Source of the DNA: Parabacteroides timonensis
Lineage (GTDB): Bacteria; Bacteroidota; Bacteroidia; Bacteroidales; Tannerellaceae
Length of the DNA stretch: 64,000 nucleotides
NCBI RefSeq assembly: GCF_900128505.1
Contig: NZ_LT669941.1
Span: 669,526-733,525, forward strand
Direction of reading: 5' to 3'
Below the pieces are notes generated by a model. That model searched no databases and was not told where the DNA came from. It saw only the letters and a program-made list of their open reading frames with translations. Both the position numbers and the translations under genes were made by a program. Positions 8,506 to 17,647 of this stretch are shown in pieces. How positions within the stretch are numbered: position 1 is the stretch's first letter; every line of letters begins with the position of its first letter.

Positions 8506-9825
8506 TTAATGCTTGTATCCGGCATTTCCTATGGAAGAACCAGGGAGTGGTTGATAATAGTTCTGTGGATCTATTTTTGCATTTATTAGTGTGTCAAATC
8601 GTTTATTACCAGAGTCTTCCACTCTTCCGTTATTCATTATTCGTATATAGTTTATTGATGAAGGGTCTTTTTGATAACATTCAATAAAAACATTATTGTT
8701 CAACTTAACGAAGGTTTCGTAGTATTTCCCGTTTACCTGAATAGCAAAAAGTTGGCATCCGGCAATGGTATTATTAGTAATATTAACGGTTGCGGCATCA
8801 ATTAAACCATAAATTCCCATCCCATTGGATTGCGAATTTACGAAAAGGTTGTTGTGGATGATGTGGGATGAATTGTTCTCTCCGGATCCGTGAAATTCAA
8901 TGATCTCTCCTGACCCGTCATGTACATAATTATCGTGGATATTTGTATCAGTTGTACGTCCGCCGACAATTAGACCTATATTTTGCCCCCATGCACCTCT
9001 TGTCCCGAAATGGGCTATTTCGTTTTCATAAATTTCTAATTGATCCGTTGCGGATACCTGTATTCCATCATATCCTGTATTAGAGATATGATTTTGGTAT
9101 ATTTTTACATTTTTCCATTTAACAGGCATTACATACGTATGGCTTGGATTCTCAGGTTTTGGTCCGGCATTGTATCCTTTTCCTGTTTCGTCCCATCCCC
9201 ACCATACGGCTGTGTGCCCTATGTACATCGCTTCGGTAGAAACATCGGTTATGATGACATTATGGATAGATAAGTTTTCGAGTACGGTATTAGGATACCA
9301 TGTTTTCGGATCATCTATCTCGGGATCGGTTTTTGCAAGAATACCGGTTCCTCCATTTTTGATTGTTATATTTTTAACCTCTACATTGTCTGTGAAAGGT
9401 CTAAGATTGATCCCAAAGTATGAAGAGCGTGCCTTCGATGTAGAACCATCAATCACGAAGTCTGCCGCGTCATTTTCACTGCCCAGTATGATATGTTGAC
9501 ATTCAAATAGTTGGATAGCACTGGAATAAGCTCCCCCTGTCCAGTCGGGATTTCCGATCACTAGCTTTTTCCCCGGATAGTTTGTGATGCGGATAGGATG
9601 TTCGGCACTCCCCTTTAACCCTGTGAAGCGAGCACTTAAGAAGTTCCCATCCAGGTAAATCGTACTACCTGGAAGAATATCTTTTGTTTCATCGGAATAC
9701 ATATCTATCCGTCCTCTTGAATCAGGAGTGATAATATGTACATTCACATCAGAATCTATCGTTGTTGCCTTTGAACATGAAGATAGTATGAATGTAATAA
9801 TAAAAGTAGTGACTAATTTTATCAT
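8506..9825 (-). CDS. Right-handed parallel beta-helix lipoprotein
   Basis: About 439 residues when started at the internal ATG (9825), which gives a compact lipoprotein signal MIKLVTTFIITFILSSC with Cys17 as lipidation site. The ATG at 9837 adds only four residues and is possible. The body is a ladder of short Asn/Ile/Gly-rich turns (VEVKNITIKNGGTGI, WKNVKIYQNHISNTGYDGIQV, DNYVHDGSGEIIEF, TVNITNNTIAGCQLFAI), the right-handed parallel beta-helix fold of pectate lyases, alginate epimerases and related enzymes. It is predicted to sit in a membrane facing the periplasm or outside. Placed at the far end of the exopolysaccharide run, it may cut, epimerise or bind the polymer; no catalytic residues can be assigned with confidence. 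Confidence 0.8.
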   Translation of the reverse strand: MIKLVTTFIITFILSSCSKATTIDSDVNVHIITPDSRGRIDMYSDETKDILPGSTIYLDGNFLSARFTGLKGSAEHPIRITNYPGKKLVIGNPDWTGGAYSSAIQLFECQHIILGSENDAADFVIDGSTSKARSSYFGINLRPFTDNVEVKNITIKNGGTGILAKTDPEIDDPKTWYPNTVLENLSIHNVIITDVSTEAMYIGHTAVWWGWDETGKGYNAGPKPENPSHTYVMPVKWKNVKIYQNHISNTGYDGIQVSATDQLEIYENEIAHFGTRGAWGQNIGLIVGGRTTDTNIHDNYVHDGSGEIIEFHGSGENNSSHIIHNNLFVNSQSNGMGIYGLIDAATVNITNNTIAGCQLFAIQVNGKYYETFVKLNNNVFIECYQKDPSSINYIRIMNNGRVEDSGNKRFDTLINAKIDPQNYYQPLPGSSIGNAGYKH

Positions 9826-9867
9826 ATATATAAACAAATTATGCTTTAGACCCCCATTTACCCTTCT

Positions 9868-9929
9868 TTTACACCCGGATGTGAACGATGCTGAGACCTG
9901 GGTGTAAAGGGTGAAGAGACCCGGGTGTC
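9868..9929. repeat. GGGTGTAAA-type palindromic repeat cluster
   Basis: TTTACACCC (9868-9876, minus orientation) is followed by GGGTGTAAA (9900-9908) and GGGTGTC (9923-9929). The last two lie 23 bp apart, and the surrounding CCTGGG/CCCGGG flanks repeat too. The first and second copies can form a hairpin. Confidence 0.6.
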
Positions 9930-9996
9930 AAAAAAAATATATAGCTACTTTTTTGAAAATAAGACATATACACTCGCTCTTTTAATAAGCTGTTTT

Positions 9997-10100
9997 GTGA
10001 TAGTATGATAGTTGAAAATGGCACTATCACACGATCTATCACTTCTTGCAAGAATTGAATTACAATATATACGATCTGATTAGTGATAGTGTGATAGTTG
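9997..10100. repeat. GTGATAGT direct and inverted repeat cluster
   Basis: An 18-bp direct repeat (9997-10014 and 10083-10100, one mismatch) built of GTGATAGT and TGATAGTTG flanks an inverted version (10022-10042, CACTATCAC ... CTATCAC). It lies in the gap after the acyltransferase gene, together with the GGGTGTAAA cluster. Confidence 0.7.
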
Positions 10101-10128
10101 TTTTCCAAAATGTCATATGTTATTTCAT

Positions 10129-11142
10129 TCATTTCTTCCCCAGAAAAAGTACTCTTGTCGGTTGCCATTTGTCGATTACCTTTTCGATCAGAATAGGCAA
10201 AAATAAAGCAATGACCGTAGCTATTATGAATATGAGTAAAGATGAGCTTATACCTAGTTTAGTTGCTATGATTCTTCCGCCGGATGTACCGAAACCATGA
10301 AACAGATAAATGCTATAGGCAAAACTGCCCAGCCAGGTGAAAAATTGACAACTGCGATTAGTATGAAGCAAAAGCATAAGTGCCGAGATTACCCAAAGAG
10401 GTAGTAAAGCCTTATACCAGAAAGAAATTTCTTCTCCGTTTACCGTATAGTACCATTTATATTGGAGTAAAGCCAGTCCTATACATGTGAGTATAAGATA
10501 AGTGTAAATAACAACTTTATTTTTATATAATTGTTCGGAAAACCGGTGTATGCCGACTCCGGTAATAAAATAAGGTAATTGTGCTAAAGCTCCCTTATAA
10601 CTGAAAAGATTCGGTATATCTGACGGTATTATCTTTATTATCAAGCTTATTCCCCATGTGGCTGCAAATAGAACTAACCATGTTTTTGTCGATTGGCATA
10701 ATTTGTACTTATCTATGATATACATGCTTATAAAAATAAGGAAGAGAGACGGCAAATACCAGTAAATTGTATAAGGAAAAATATATATTTTCCATATGTC
10801 AGCTAAGTTCCCTTTCATATTTGTACCGGGAGTTAGATATTGGATAATGAAATACAATGTTCCGACCGTAGCCATAGGGATGAGTAATCTGATGGCTTTT
10901 TTATAAGCAAATGCGTTGAATTTGTAATTTATGGCCGGCTTAATAGCATATACCCAACCGGCAATTCCAGTGAACAAAGGCATTTGTATATAGTCGATCC
11001 ATAGATATAGGTATCTCCAGAATGAGGGATAGTCGATTTTCATTCCTCCAGCCGGAGTTGAACCGATGACATGTCCTACAACGACCAGCAGGATTGCTAT
11101 GCCACGTAGACTTTCGATGTGAGCGACTTTGGGCTTATCCAT
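10129..11142 (-). CDS. Membrane acyltransferase, acyltransferase-3 (OafA-like) family
   Basis: 337 residues with about ten membrane helices. The start KVAHIESLRGIAILLVVVGHV carries the family's catalytic-site signature (R in the LRGIAI motif and the His of VVGH). The C-terminal helices end with SIYLFHGFG as in other acyltransferase-3 proteins. Such enzymes move acetyl or other acyl groups from the cytoplasmic side to sugars of O-antigens or exopolysaccharides. Its start overlaps the upstream glycosyltransferase gene by 8 bases, so it is translated as part of the exopolysaccharide operon and probably acylates the repeat unit. Confidence 0.87.
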   Translation of the reverse strand: MDKPKVAHIESLRGIAILLVVVGHVIGSTPAGGMKIDYPSFWRYLYLWIDYIQMPLFTGIAGWVYAIKPAINYKFNAFAYKKAIRLLIPMATVGTLYFIIQYLTPGTNMKGNLADIWKIYIFPYTIYWYLPSLFLIFISMYIIDKYKLCQSTKTWLVLFAATWGISLIIKIIPSDIPNLFSYKGALAQLPYFITGVGIHRFSEQLYKNKVVIYTYLILTCIGLALLQYKWYYTVNGEEISFWYKALLPLWVISALMLLLHTNRSCQFFTWLGSFAYSIYLFHGFGTSGGRIIATKLGISSSLLIFIIATVIALFLPILIEKVIDKWQPTRVLFLGKK

Positions 11143-12022
11143 GTATTTTCTTTATATTATGGGTGAATCCATGAAAACTTCCTTTTATAAACGAACCCAG
11201 CATGTTTTTGTCTCCATGAACCGAGTAGAGTATTATGTTTTTAGGGATGACAATCGCCAGCTGATACAATAAAGCAGCTATTTTCAGGAAAAAACTAGAA
11301 TTTCGCCTTGTAAACAGCAGCCGGCTACGAGTAAGGTAATATAGACGTAACGGAGTACCGCGTCTGGCAGTCATGCTTTCTTTGTGTAGGACACATGCTC
11401 CCGGTTCATACCATATTTCATATCCGGCACGTTTTAACTGGATACTCCAATCGATCTCTTCATAAAAGAGAAAGTATATTTCAGTCATCATCCCTACTTT
11501 TTCTATGACCTCCTTTGAGGTAAGCATACAAGCCCCATGCGCATAGGCGGTAGGAGAGGGCTGGTCATATTGCCCTTCATCTTTTTGGTTAACCCCGATC
11601 AGGTTATTACTGATCCGGATAGGGTTCATAGAGGTATATCCTGCATATTGAATCGTATCCGGATGATGTTCGTATTTGATTTTGGGCGAGACTAAACCGA
11701 TCTCTTTTCGGGATTGGATTCTTTTTACCAGTGTTTTCAGAAAAGGAGCGGTGATGGTCATGTCATTGTTCATATAGAGGATATATTCCCCTTGGGCATA
11801 TCGGTATCCTAAATTGTTACCACCGGAGAATCCCAGGTTTCTATCACTACAAATAACCGTCAACTCAGGAAACCTTTCTTTCAACCGCGGGCCATCCCCG
11901 TTCGGTGAATTATTATCTACAACAATGATTTCATAGGGATAGTCTTCGTATAAACGCAAACTATCCACAAGTTCACAAGTCTCTTTGAAACCATTATAGT
12001 TTATTGTAATAATTGACACCAT
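11135..12022 (-). CDS. Family 2 glycosyltransferase (rhamnosyltransferase-like)
   Basis: 295 residues, soluble GT-A fold. Motifs: VSIITINYNGFKETCELVDSL at the start, VVDNNSPNGDG, CSDRNLGFSGGNNLGYRYAQGEYILYMNNDM (the NND is the metal-binding triad), and FLFYEEIDWSIQLKRAGYEI with the catalytic E/D and W. This pattern is that of the WbbL/RfbN-like rhamnosyltransferase group, though the donor sugar is not proven. It has no strong membrane helix. It overlaps the acyltransferase downstream by 8 bases and starts 5 bases after the acetyltransferase gene upstream. Confidence 0.88.
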   Translation of the reverse strand: MVSIITINYNGFKETCELVDSLRLYEDYPYEIIVVDNNSPNGDGPRLKERFPELTVICSDRNLGFSGGNNLGYRYAQGEYILYMNNDMTITAPFLKTLVKRIQSRKEIGLVSPKIKYEHHPDTIQYAGYTSMNPIRISNNLIGVNQKDEGQYDQPSPTAYAHGACMLTSKEVIEKVGMMTEIYFLFYEEIDWSIQLKRAGYEIWYEPGACVLHKESMTARRGTPLRLYYLTRSRLLFTRRNSSFFLKIAALLYQLAIVIPKNIILYSVHGDKNMLGSFIKGSFHGFTHNIKKIHG

Positions 12023-12027
12023 ATTTT

Positions 12028-12636
12028 CTATTTCTTTTGAACTTTAACCCATTCTTTTTTATCAAAGTCATATTGCTTTAATATGCGGGCAGGATTTCCT
12101 CCGATAACAGAATATGGCGGAACAGATTTTGTCACCACACTGCCGGATGCAATGATACAATGCGTTCCAATCGTGATACCTTGGTTTATACATGAGTTTC
12201 CGCCAATCCACACATCATCTTCTACAACGGTTCTGTTAGGGGTGACACCTTGCTTGGCAATAGGACGGTTAACATCCATGTAGTTATGTGTCAGTCCTGT
12301 GATTTGTGCTCCGCTGCCTATTGTTACATAATTGCCTAAAGTGACCGGACCTACCAGTTTAACACGTGAAGTAACATGTGTATAATCGCCAATGATAATG
12401 TCTCCCATGCCATTATTGATGATTGTGTAGTCTTCTATTACACTTTTGACTCCTACTGTTATTTTCTTGGAAGGAATAATATCTAATCTGGCTTTTCTTC
12501 TGATAATGGCACCTTTTCCTCTTTTAATTACAAACGGAATGAGGAAAACCCTAGCCCACCATCGTGGACGCGAAGTGTATGGATGCACCAGGCAATAGTG
12601 CAGAAACTTCTTTAATTGTGGATGATTGTTCAGCAT
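12028..12636 (-). CDS. Left-handed beta-helix (hexapeptide) acetyltransferase
   Basis: 202 residues. Several turns of the hexapeptide repeat are visible (IIIGDYTHVTSRVKLVGPV, VTIGSGAQITG, VWIGGNSCINQGITIGTHCIIASGSVVTKSVPPYSVIGGNPARIL), ending in the usual GNPARILKQY cap. It resembles sugar O-acetyltransferases such as WcaF/NodL types that use acetyl-CoA. It lies within the exopolysaccharide operon, 10 bases after the upstream glycosyltransferase gene, and so most likely O-acetylates a sugar of the polymer. The cytoplasmic location fits modification before flipping. Confidence 0.87.
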   Translation of the reverse strand: MLNNHPQLKKFLHYCLVHPYTSRPRWWARVFLIPFVIKRGKGAIIRRKARLDIIPSKKITVGVKSVIEDYTIINNGMGDIIIGDYTHVTSRVKLVGPVTLGNYVTIGSGAQITGLTHNYMDVNRPIAKQGVTPNRTVVEDDVWIGGNSCINQGITIGTHCIIASGSVVTKSVPPYSVIGGNPARILKQYDFDKKEWVKVQKK

Positions 12637-12646
12637 ATCTCTTGTA

Positions 12647-13828
12647 TTATAAGTTTATGTGTGAATATAGTTTACGTACCGAATTTTCCCAGGTATGTGT
12701 ATGAGCAAATTCAATTCTGCGTGAAGACTGTTCGGCAGAATGCGCCTGTAATGCTTTCTCTATGGCTGCTACATATTCGTCGGCATTCGTGCAATTCCAG
12801 ACGTAGTCTTCAAATATGCTCATTGTTTTTGTTCGTGTCGCAATGACCGGCTTTCCTAATGCCAGGTATTCGTCTATTTTGCGAGGATAATTACCGATCG
12901 TAATTTGATTGACTTTTTGAGGATTCATACATACATCGAAACTTGCTACGTATGCAGGGATGCAACTCTGAGGCTTCTCGCCTGCAAAGAAAACATTGCA
13001 CAGGGTGTGCAGCTTATGTGTTTTGAAGTATTCATCTTCTCCTCCTACCATTGCAAATGATAAGTCGGGACATCTTCGGGCAACTTCGTAAATCAGATCG
13101 GCATCAAGTCGGCGATTGGTAATCCATCCTACATATCCTATTATAGGACGCTTCATATCACTTATATCTTGCGGCAAAGGATAATTCTTTTTATAATCAT
13201 ATTGACTGAGATCTAATCCTTGTCCTATATCGAATGTGTTGGGATTATACGGTAAAACAGCTTCGGCCAGCTGAATCGAGTTAGTTGCTACCAAATCACT
13301 TTTTCGGCACAATAACGGTTCTAACCTCGGTGCATGCTTTTGCCAATAAGCGGATATCAGGTTATCTCGCCGGTAATAAATCGAATAGACCGGTTCGAGT
13401 ATCTCCCGGGCATAAAAACTACGATAAATATCATTGTCCATAAACAAGATGTATTCATTGAAATGCAACTGCTTCAATATTTTCTTGACAAATGAATACA
13501 TACGCTTGTTATTCCTCTTGTTTGCCCAGTCGAATACGGGACCGTCCGGTAAAAAGTTGACAGGCCAGATTGTAAAAGGGAAATCCAATATCCATAGATT
13601 GGAATTGATTTGTCTTAATTCCGGTGATTTGCCCTCAATAACATTCTTTCGCTGAATAAATTCCGGCGATTGACTCTGATTCTTATATGTCTTTTTATCT
13701 AGTGGCGTATTGATATAAAGCACTTTATTGTGTTTTGATACTTCCAACGCAATATCTTTGGCGTTCGAACCGATAGGGATGTCCCAGGGTTGTAAGCCGG
13801 TAAATATGAAATTCTTTCCTTTTATCAT
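12647..13828 (-). CDS. GT-B glycosyltransferase (TuaH-like)
   Basis: 393 residues. The N-terminal half has FIFTGLQPWDIPIGSNAKDIA and a region with YYRRDNLISAYW; the C-terminal half has RPIIGYVGWITNRRLDADLIYEVA, then VFFAGEKPQSCIPAYVASFDVCMNP and the donor-binding EYLALGKPVIATRT. This is the GT-B (GT4/GT1-like) arrangement seen in teichuronic acid protein TuaH and similar enzymes. It is soluble and should work on the cytoplasmic face. It follows the GT4 gene by 12 bases. Sugar and linkage unknown. Confidence 0.83.
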   Translation of the reverse strand: MIKGKNFIFTGLQPWDIPIGSNAKDIALEVSKHNKVLYINTPLDKKTYKNQSQSPEFIQRKNVIEGKSPELRQINSNLWILDFPFTIWPVNFLPDGPVFDWANKRNNKRMYSFVKKILKQLHFNEYILFMDNDIYRSFYAREILEPVYSIYYRRDNLISAYWQKHAPRLEPLLCRKSDLVATNSIQLAEAVLPYNPNTFDIGQGLDLSQYDYKKNYPLPQDISDMKRPIIGYVGWITNRRLDADLIYEVARRCPDLSFAMVGGEDEYFKTHKLHTLCNVFFAGEKPQSCIPAYVASFDVCMNPQKVNQITIGNYPRKIDEYLALGKPVIATRTKTMSIFEDYVWNCTNADEYVAAIEKALQAHSAEQSSRRIEFAHTHTWENSVRKLYSHINL

Positions 13829-13840
13829 ATTTTTAAGGAC

Positions 13841-14953
13841 TTAAATATGTTGGTAGATTGATAGTAAATTCCGGGCTGTGCTCTCCCAGGAAAATAGTTT
13901 AGCCCGCTCAAGTCCATAATCGACTTGTTGCCGGTAGATCATCGGATCATTTTCCAGTAAAAGCAGTTTGTCGGCTATATCTTCTTCCCGGGTCGGGTCT
14001 GACAACAGAGCATCGGTTCCGCCTATTTCCGGCATAGAAGAGGTATTAGAGGTCACGACAGGAGTCCCACAGGCCATGGCTTCCAATAGAGGTATACCGA
14101 AACTCTCTCGCAATGACGTGTATAAAAATGCAAAAGCACCGCTATACAGGTAGGGAAGATCTGTGTTAGGTATGTATCCGGGACTAGAAATGAAAGGACG
14201 TATGTCCTCTATTTCGAGTTCCTTTAAAAGGGCATTCAAAACATCTTCCTTGATATCTGCAATTAACAGGGGAAGAGGATCTTTGGATTGTTTTCGGTAT
14301 AAGGCATAGGCTTTTAATGTGCGTGGAACATTCTTTTTAGGATCTGTATTCCCCAAGAAAAACAAGAAGTGATCGGATGGTATATACTTCTGTGTCACCG
14401 TCCGGGTCTCTTCGCGGGGGAAGAAATGACGACTATAACCGTTGTAAACAGTAACGACCTGGTCTTCCGGAAGTCTTAAAGACTCTTTGATGCGATTTCG
14501 TTCGAAATGGGAAACCGTAATAATCTTTTTACAGGTTGGAAGTATACGGGGTACGACCAGTTTGCGATAATACCATCCCATATTCTGATAGAGCGATTTA
14601 TTACCGCTTTGTCGAGGTTCTAAAAAGATAATGTCGTGTAAAGTAAGTACTAATGGAACCGGACAATTGACCGGTGCTGTATTACTTGTACAATGTAATA
14701 AATCGGGTTTTATTTTGGATACAGCCTTGGGCAACGCCAGTTGTTCCCATAACGGATAGGTTGGGCATTTCAACTCAATGATGTGTATATTGTCTGATTC
14801 GGTTAAGCAACGGTCTTCTCCCGGACTGACAAAGATGAAGTATTCGTTTTCTTTATCGATCCGTTGTAGCTCCCGTATGCTTTCCAAGGCTACAAAATCC
14901 ATCCCATGCTTATTAGGACGGAATATCCGTTGGGCTTCTATGGCTATTCTCAT
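13841..14953 (-). CDS. Family 4 glycosyltransferase (mannosyltransferase-like)
   Basis: 370 residues, two Rossmann lobes. The C-terminal lobe has HFLFFLGNTDPKKNVPRTLKAY and the GT4 donor-site signature YTSLRESFGIPLLEAMACGTPVVTSNTSSMPEIGG (the E-x7-E pair is in ESFGIPLLE). This pattern resembles WbaZ/MtfB mannosyltransferases. It uses a retaining mechanism by family precedent. Its start overlaps the preceding GT2 stop by 4 bases (ATGA), showing tight translational coupling inside the exopolysaccharide operon. Confidence 0.9.
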   Translation of the reverse strand: MRIAIEAQRIFRPNKHGMDFVALESIRELQRIDKENEYFIFVSPGEDRCLTESDNIHIIELKCPTYPLWEQLALPKAVSKIKPDLLHCTSNTAPVNCPVPLVLTLHDIIFLEPRQSGNKSLYQNMGWYYRKLVVPRILPTCKKIITVSHFERNRIKESLRLPEDQVVTVYNGYSRHFFPREETRTVTQKYIPSDHFLFFLGNTDPKKNVPRTLKAYALYRKQSKDPLPLLIADIKEDVLNALLKELEIEDIRPFISSPGYIPNTDLPYLYSGAFAFLYTSLRESFGIPLLEAMACGTPVVTSNTSSMPEIGGTDALLSDPTREEDIADKLLLLENDPMIYRQQVDYGLERAKLFSWESTARNLLSIYQHI

Positions 14954-16188
14954 AATGACGTGTTTGAAGGATTTGACCTATTTGAATGTTGTGTATGAAT
15001 AAATTCTTTATTAGCCCCTTTCAAGCGAAAAAAGTTTAAACACATAAGCATAAAGAGCAGAGGTAGAGAGGCTAATGCCTTTTTAAAACGTTTGTCTACC
15101 AAATAATCCGGAACAGCCAGACTGAACGTTATGCATAGCAGAAGAAACAATCCCCACCATTTAATGGCTAAAGACCAGTTTATTATTGTCATAATGAATG
15201 CAATAATGACTATAAGACCGAATAGGATGATCCGCGGAGGCATCATCCATTGGAATAGTTTGTTACAATAATCCCAGTTACCTCTTAATATGGCTAATGG
15301 AATGTTTTTTAGTCCGTAACATAGATTATGCAACTGGTTGGACAACCATCTTCTACGTTGGTCATAGAAACTATTTTTATTGGCGACTTTTTCGTCATAT
15401 GTATAGACGACTTCCAGGTATTCGATGTATATATTTTGCAACAACAGGATTTGTTCCAATTGTTTATCCACCCCGATGTGCCTGGAAGACATGATACATT
15501 CTTTAAACAGATCATATTCAAAAGCCATTCCGGAGCCGATCAATGCCGAAGAGAATCCGATCTGTGTATGTCCTTTTCTGAAAATAGAATTGTTTATTTC
15601 TTCACTGACAGCATCGAGAACTGCAATATTCGTGTCTCTATTTTTAGCTACCCTGTGAGTCTGGACAGCCGAACAACCGGAATAGAAGGCATCATTGATT
15701 TTCTCCAGGAAATCATTATCCGTCAGGTTGTCTGCATCTAGGATAACGACTATATCATATTTTACATCTCCATTGTCGATATACTCCACGGCTTTTCTCA
15801 ACGCATTGGTTTTAGTGCTGGGGGAATTGGTTATTTCTATGACTTTGGCCGAGAGATCGGATAGTTTTTTATTCGTATCTTCCGACATCTGGTCGGATAT
15901 GACAATGACATCATATAAATCCCGTGGATATTCGTTCTTTAAAAAGTCTTCAACGGAGTGTAATATGACAGAGTCTTCTTTATACGCCGGGAATAATACG
16001 GCAAAGCGGTATTTTTTTCTGGCAGTAGGGTAGGTGTAAGTTCTCTTTTTTTGAGAGAACAAAGCGAAAACAAGTAAATACAGAACCGATACGAGGAAGA
16101 TGAGAAACAGAACAGCATCTCCTATATTAAAGAGCTTTTCGTTATTACTGGTCCAGCTTGTTATTATCTGTAATATTTCTTCTATCAT
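14950..16188 (-). CDS. Family 2 glycosyltransferase (paralogue of 4033-5196)
   Basis: 412 residues: an N-terminal membrane helix (20-45), a GT2 domain with AVLFPAYKEDSVI, VVILDADNL, VLDAVSEEINNSIFRKGH, ALIGSGMAFEY and QRRRWLSNQLH, then C-terminal membrane helices and the ending FRLKGANKEFIHTQHSN. The same blocks occur in the protein at 4033-5196, so this pair arose by duplication. It overlaps the genes on both sides by 4 bases each. Expected role: glycosyl transfer to a lipid-linked intermediate at the inner membrane. The two copies probably use different acceptors, but that cannot be read from sequence. Confidence 0.87.
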   Translation of the reverse strand: MIEEILQIITSWTSNNEKLFNIGDAVLFLIFLVSVLYLLVFALFSQKKRTYTYPTARKKYRFAVLFPAYKEDSVILHSVEDFLKNEYPRDLYDVIVISDQMSEDTNKKLSDLSAKVIEITNSPSTKTNALRKAVEYIDNGDVKYDIVVILDADNLTDNDFLEKINDAFYSGCSAVQTHRVAKNRDTNIAVLDAVSEEINNSIFRKGHTQIGFSSALIGSGMAFEYDLFKECIMSSRHIGVDKQLEQILLLQNIYIEYLEVVYTYDEKVANKNSFYDQRRRWLSNQLHNLCYGLKNIPLAILRGNWDYCNKLFQWMMPPRIILFGLIVIIAFIMTIINWSLAIKWWGLFLLLCITFSLAVPDYLVDKRFKKALASLPLLFMLMCLNFFRLKGANKEFIHTQHSNRSNPSNTSL

Positions 16189-17639
16189 ATATGTTGTGTT
16201 ATTTGATTATTATTGTTTCTTGTTATTTCTTTGTCAAAATAGGCTCCTTTTAATACCAGGGCCAACCCTGTAAAGGCTATAATGGGAGTGGGATATTGCC
16301 CCCAAAAAGCGTTTCCATAGGCACTGAGCAACATACCGGTTACTCCGCATAAAAAGGCGGAAAGTACCCCTTTGAGCTCTTTGTTCTTTATACGGAACAT
16401 GATGATCCACGCACCATGTGCTATCGAGAGAAATAAAAAACCGAGATAAAGCGTAATGCCTGCTATACCGGTTTCCACCCATATTTTCACATACCAGGAA
16501 TCGTGTGGAATGGAGGTTGTAAAGCGATTGGACATTTTCTGGTTTTCCACTCCGGAAAGCCCCAACCCCTCTCCAAACGGTTTGTTTTTTAGGTATTCTC
16601 CTAAGCGAGCTTGATTTTCACGACGAACATTAAAGGAGCCATCTTCTGTCGGTGTGAATGCGGTACGCATTCGTCGTATCTGTGCATTATTTTGCCCGAT
16701 CATTGTAAAAGCAAAGAATATATAGATAAATAACAGGCTGAAACTTCCTATTGCCATTATTTTGATATTTTTACTCAAGACCGTGAATAAGGCTAACCCT
16801 CCTAAAGGGACAATCAGTGCACCGCGAGTTCCTGATAGGAACATAGCATATAAACTGGCTACTGAGACAATTGCATAATAGATCTTGAAAGGTTTGGATT
16901 GAATATAGTAGGCTGCAATGGCAAAAATAACACCTGTGCATCCCAGGTTAGAACCAAAGTTTCCTGCATCGGTAAAGAAAGAAAAGTAACGTGTGCCACT
17001 GGCTATTAAATGGGTTAAAGCTCCTCCCCGATTTAACCATAATTGTTCGCCTCTGTCAAATCCGATAAACTTTTGCATGGCGGCTTTAAGAAATGCGGTC
17101 AATGCAAAAATAGATAACATAAACAATATTACTTTAACAGTCTTATATTTGACACATAATAACGAAACGACTAATGAGATAATGAATCCGTTTATGATTA
17201 ATCCTCTCGATAAAATCCAGGCTTGAAGCATACCTGACGGATTGAGAATTTGGGCTAAACAATAAAGCATCCATACGAAAGATCCTATCGTAAGTGTGTT
17301 GAATCCATATTTCCATTCGATATTTTTTAGAATGGCACTGTGAACAATAATAAGTAGTAAAGTGAATGCCATTAAAATATCCATCAGAAAACTGATCCCG
17401 TCTAAATTGACATATCGTGTTAATCCCATCAAGTAATAGTTGATGGTGAATATAATTAAGAATAAGATGATCGGTCTACATAATACTTGATAGCAGGTAA
17501 TCAGCAGGATGGGAAAACAAATCAGTCCGCTTAATAAAGCCATGTTATTGGTAAGCAGTGATATGACAATACCGGTTAATCCCAATAGTAAAAGTATCGG
17601 GAAAAATCTCATTTGTATTGTGCCTGTATTATCTTCCAT
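16185..17639 (-). CDS. Wzy-type polymerase / O-antigen ligase family protein
   Basis: 484 residues with about 11-12 membrane helices and one large external loop. The loop has the family hallmark FGEGLGLSGVENQK...SIPHDSWYVKIWVETGIAGITLYLG: the PH(D/N)S and ETG(I/L)xG motifs of the Wzy_C/O-antigen-ligase domain. It should join repeat units on the periplasmic side (polymerase) or attach the chain to an acceptor (ligase); with one flippase and one co-polymerase nearby, polymerase is more likely. It overlaps the downstream GT2 gene by 4 bases and starts 8 bases after the Wzc-like gene. Confidence 0.85.
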   Translation of the reverse strand: MEDNTGTIQMRFFPILLLLGLTGIVISLLTNNMALLSGLICFPILLITCYQVLCRPIILFLIIFTINYYLMGLTRYVNLDGISFLMDILMAFTLLLIIVHSAILKNIEWKYGFNTLTIGSFVWMLYCLAQILNPSGMLQAWILSRGLIINGFIISLVVSLLCVKYKTVKVILFMLSIFALTAFLKAAMQKFIGFDRGEQLWLNRGGALTHLIASGTRYFSFFTDAGNFGSNLGCTGVIFAIAAYYIQSKPFKIYYAIVSVASLYAMFLSGTRGALIVPLGGLALFTVLSKNIKIMAIGSFSLLFIYIFFAFTMIGQNNAQIRRMRTAFTPTEDGSFNVRRENQARLGEYLKNKPFGEGLGLSGVENQKMSNRFTTSIPHDSWYVKIWVETGIAGITLYLGFLFLSIAHGAWIIMFRIKNKELKGVLSAFLCGVTGMLLSAYGNAFWGQYPTPIIAFTGLALVLKGAYFDKEITRNNNNQITQHI

Positions 17640-17647
17640 ATGTGATT

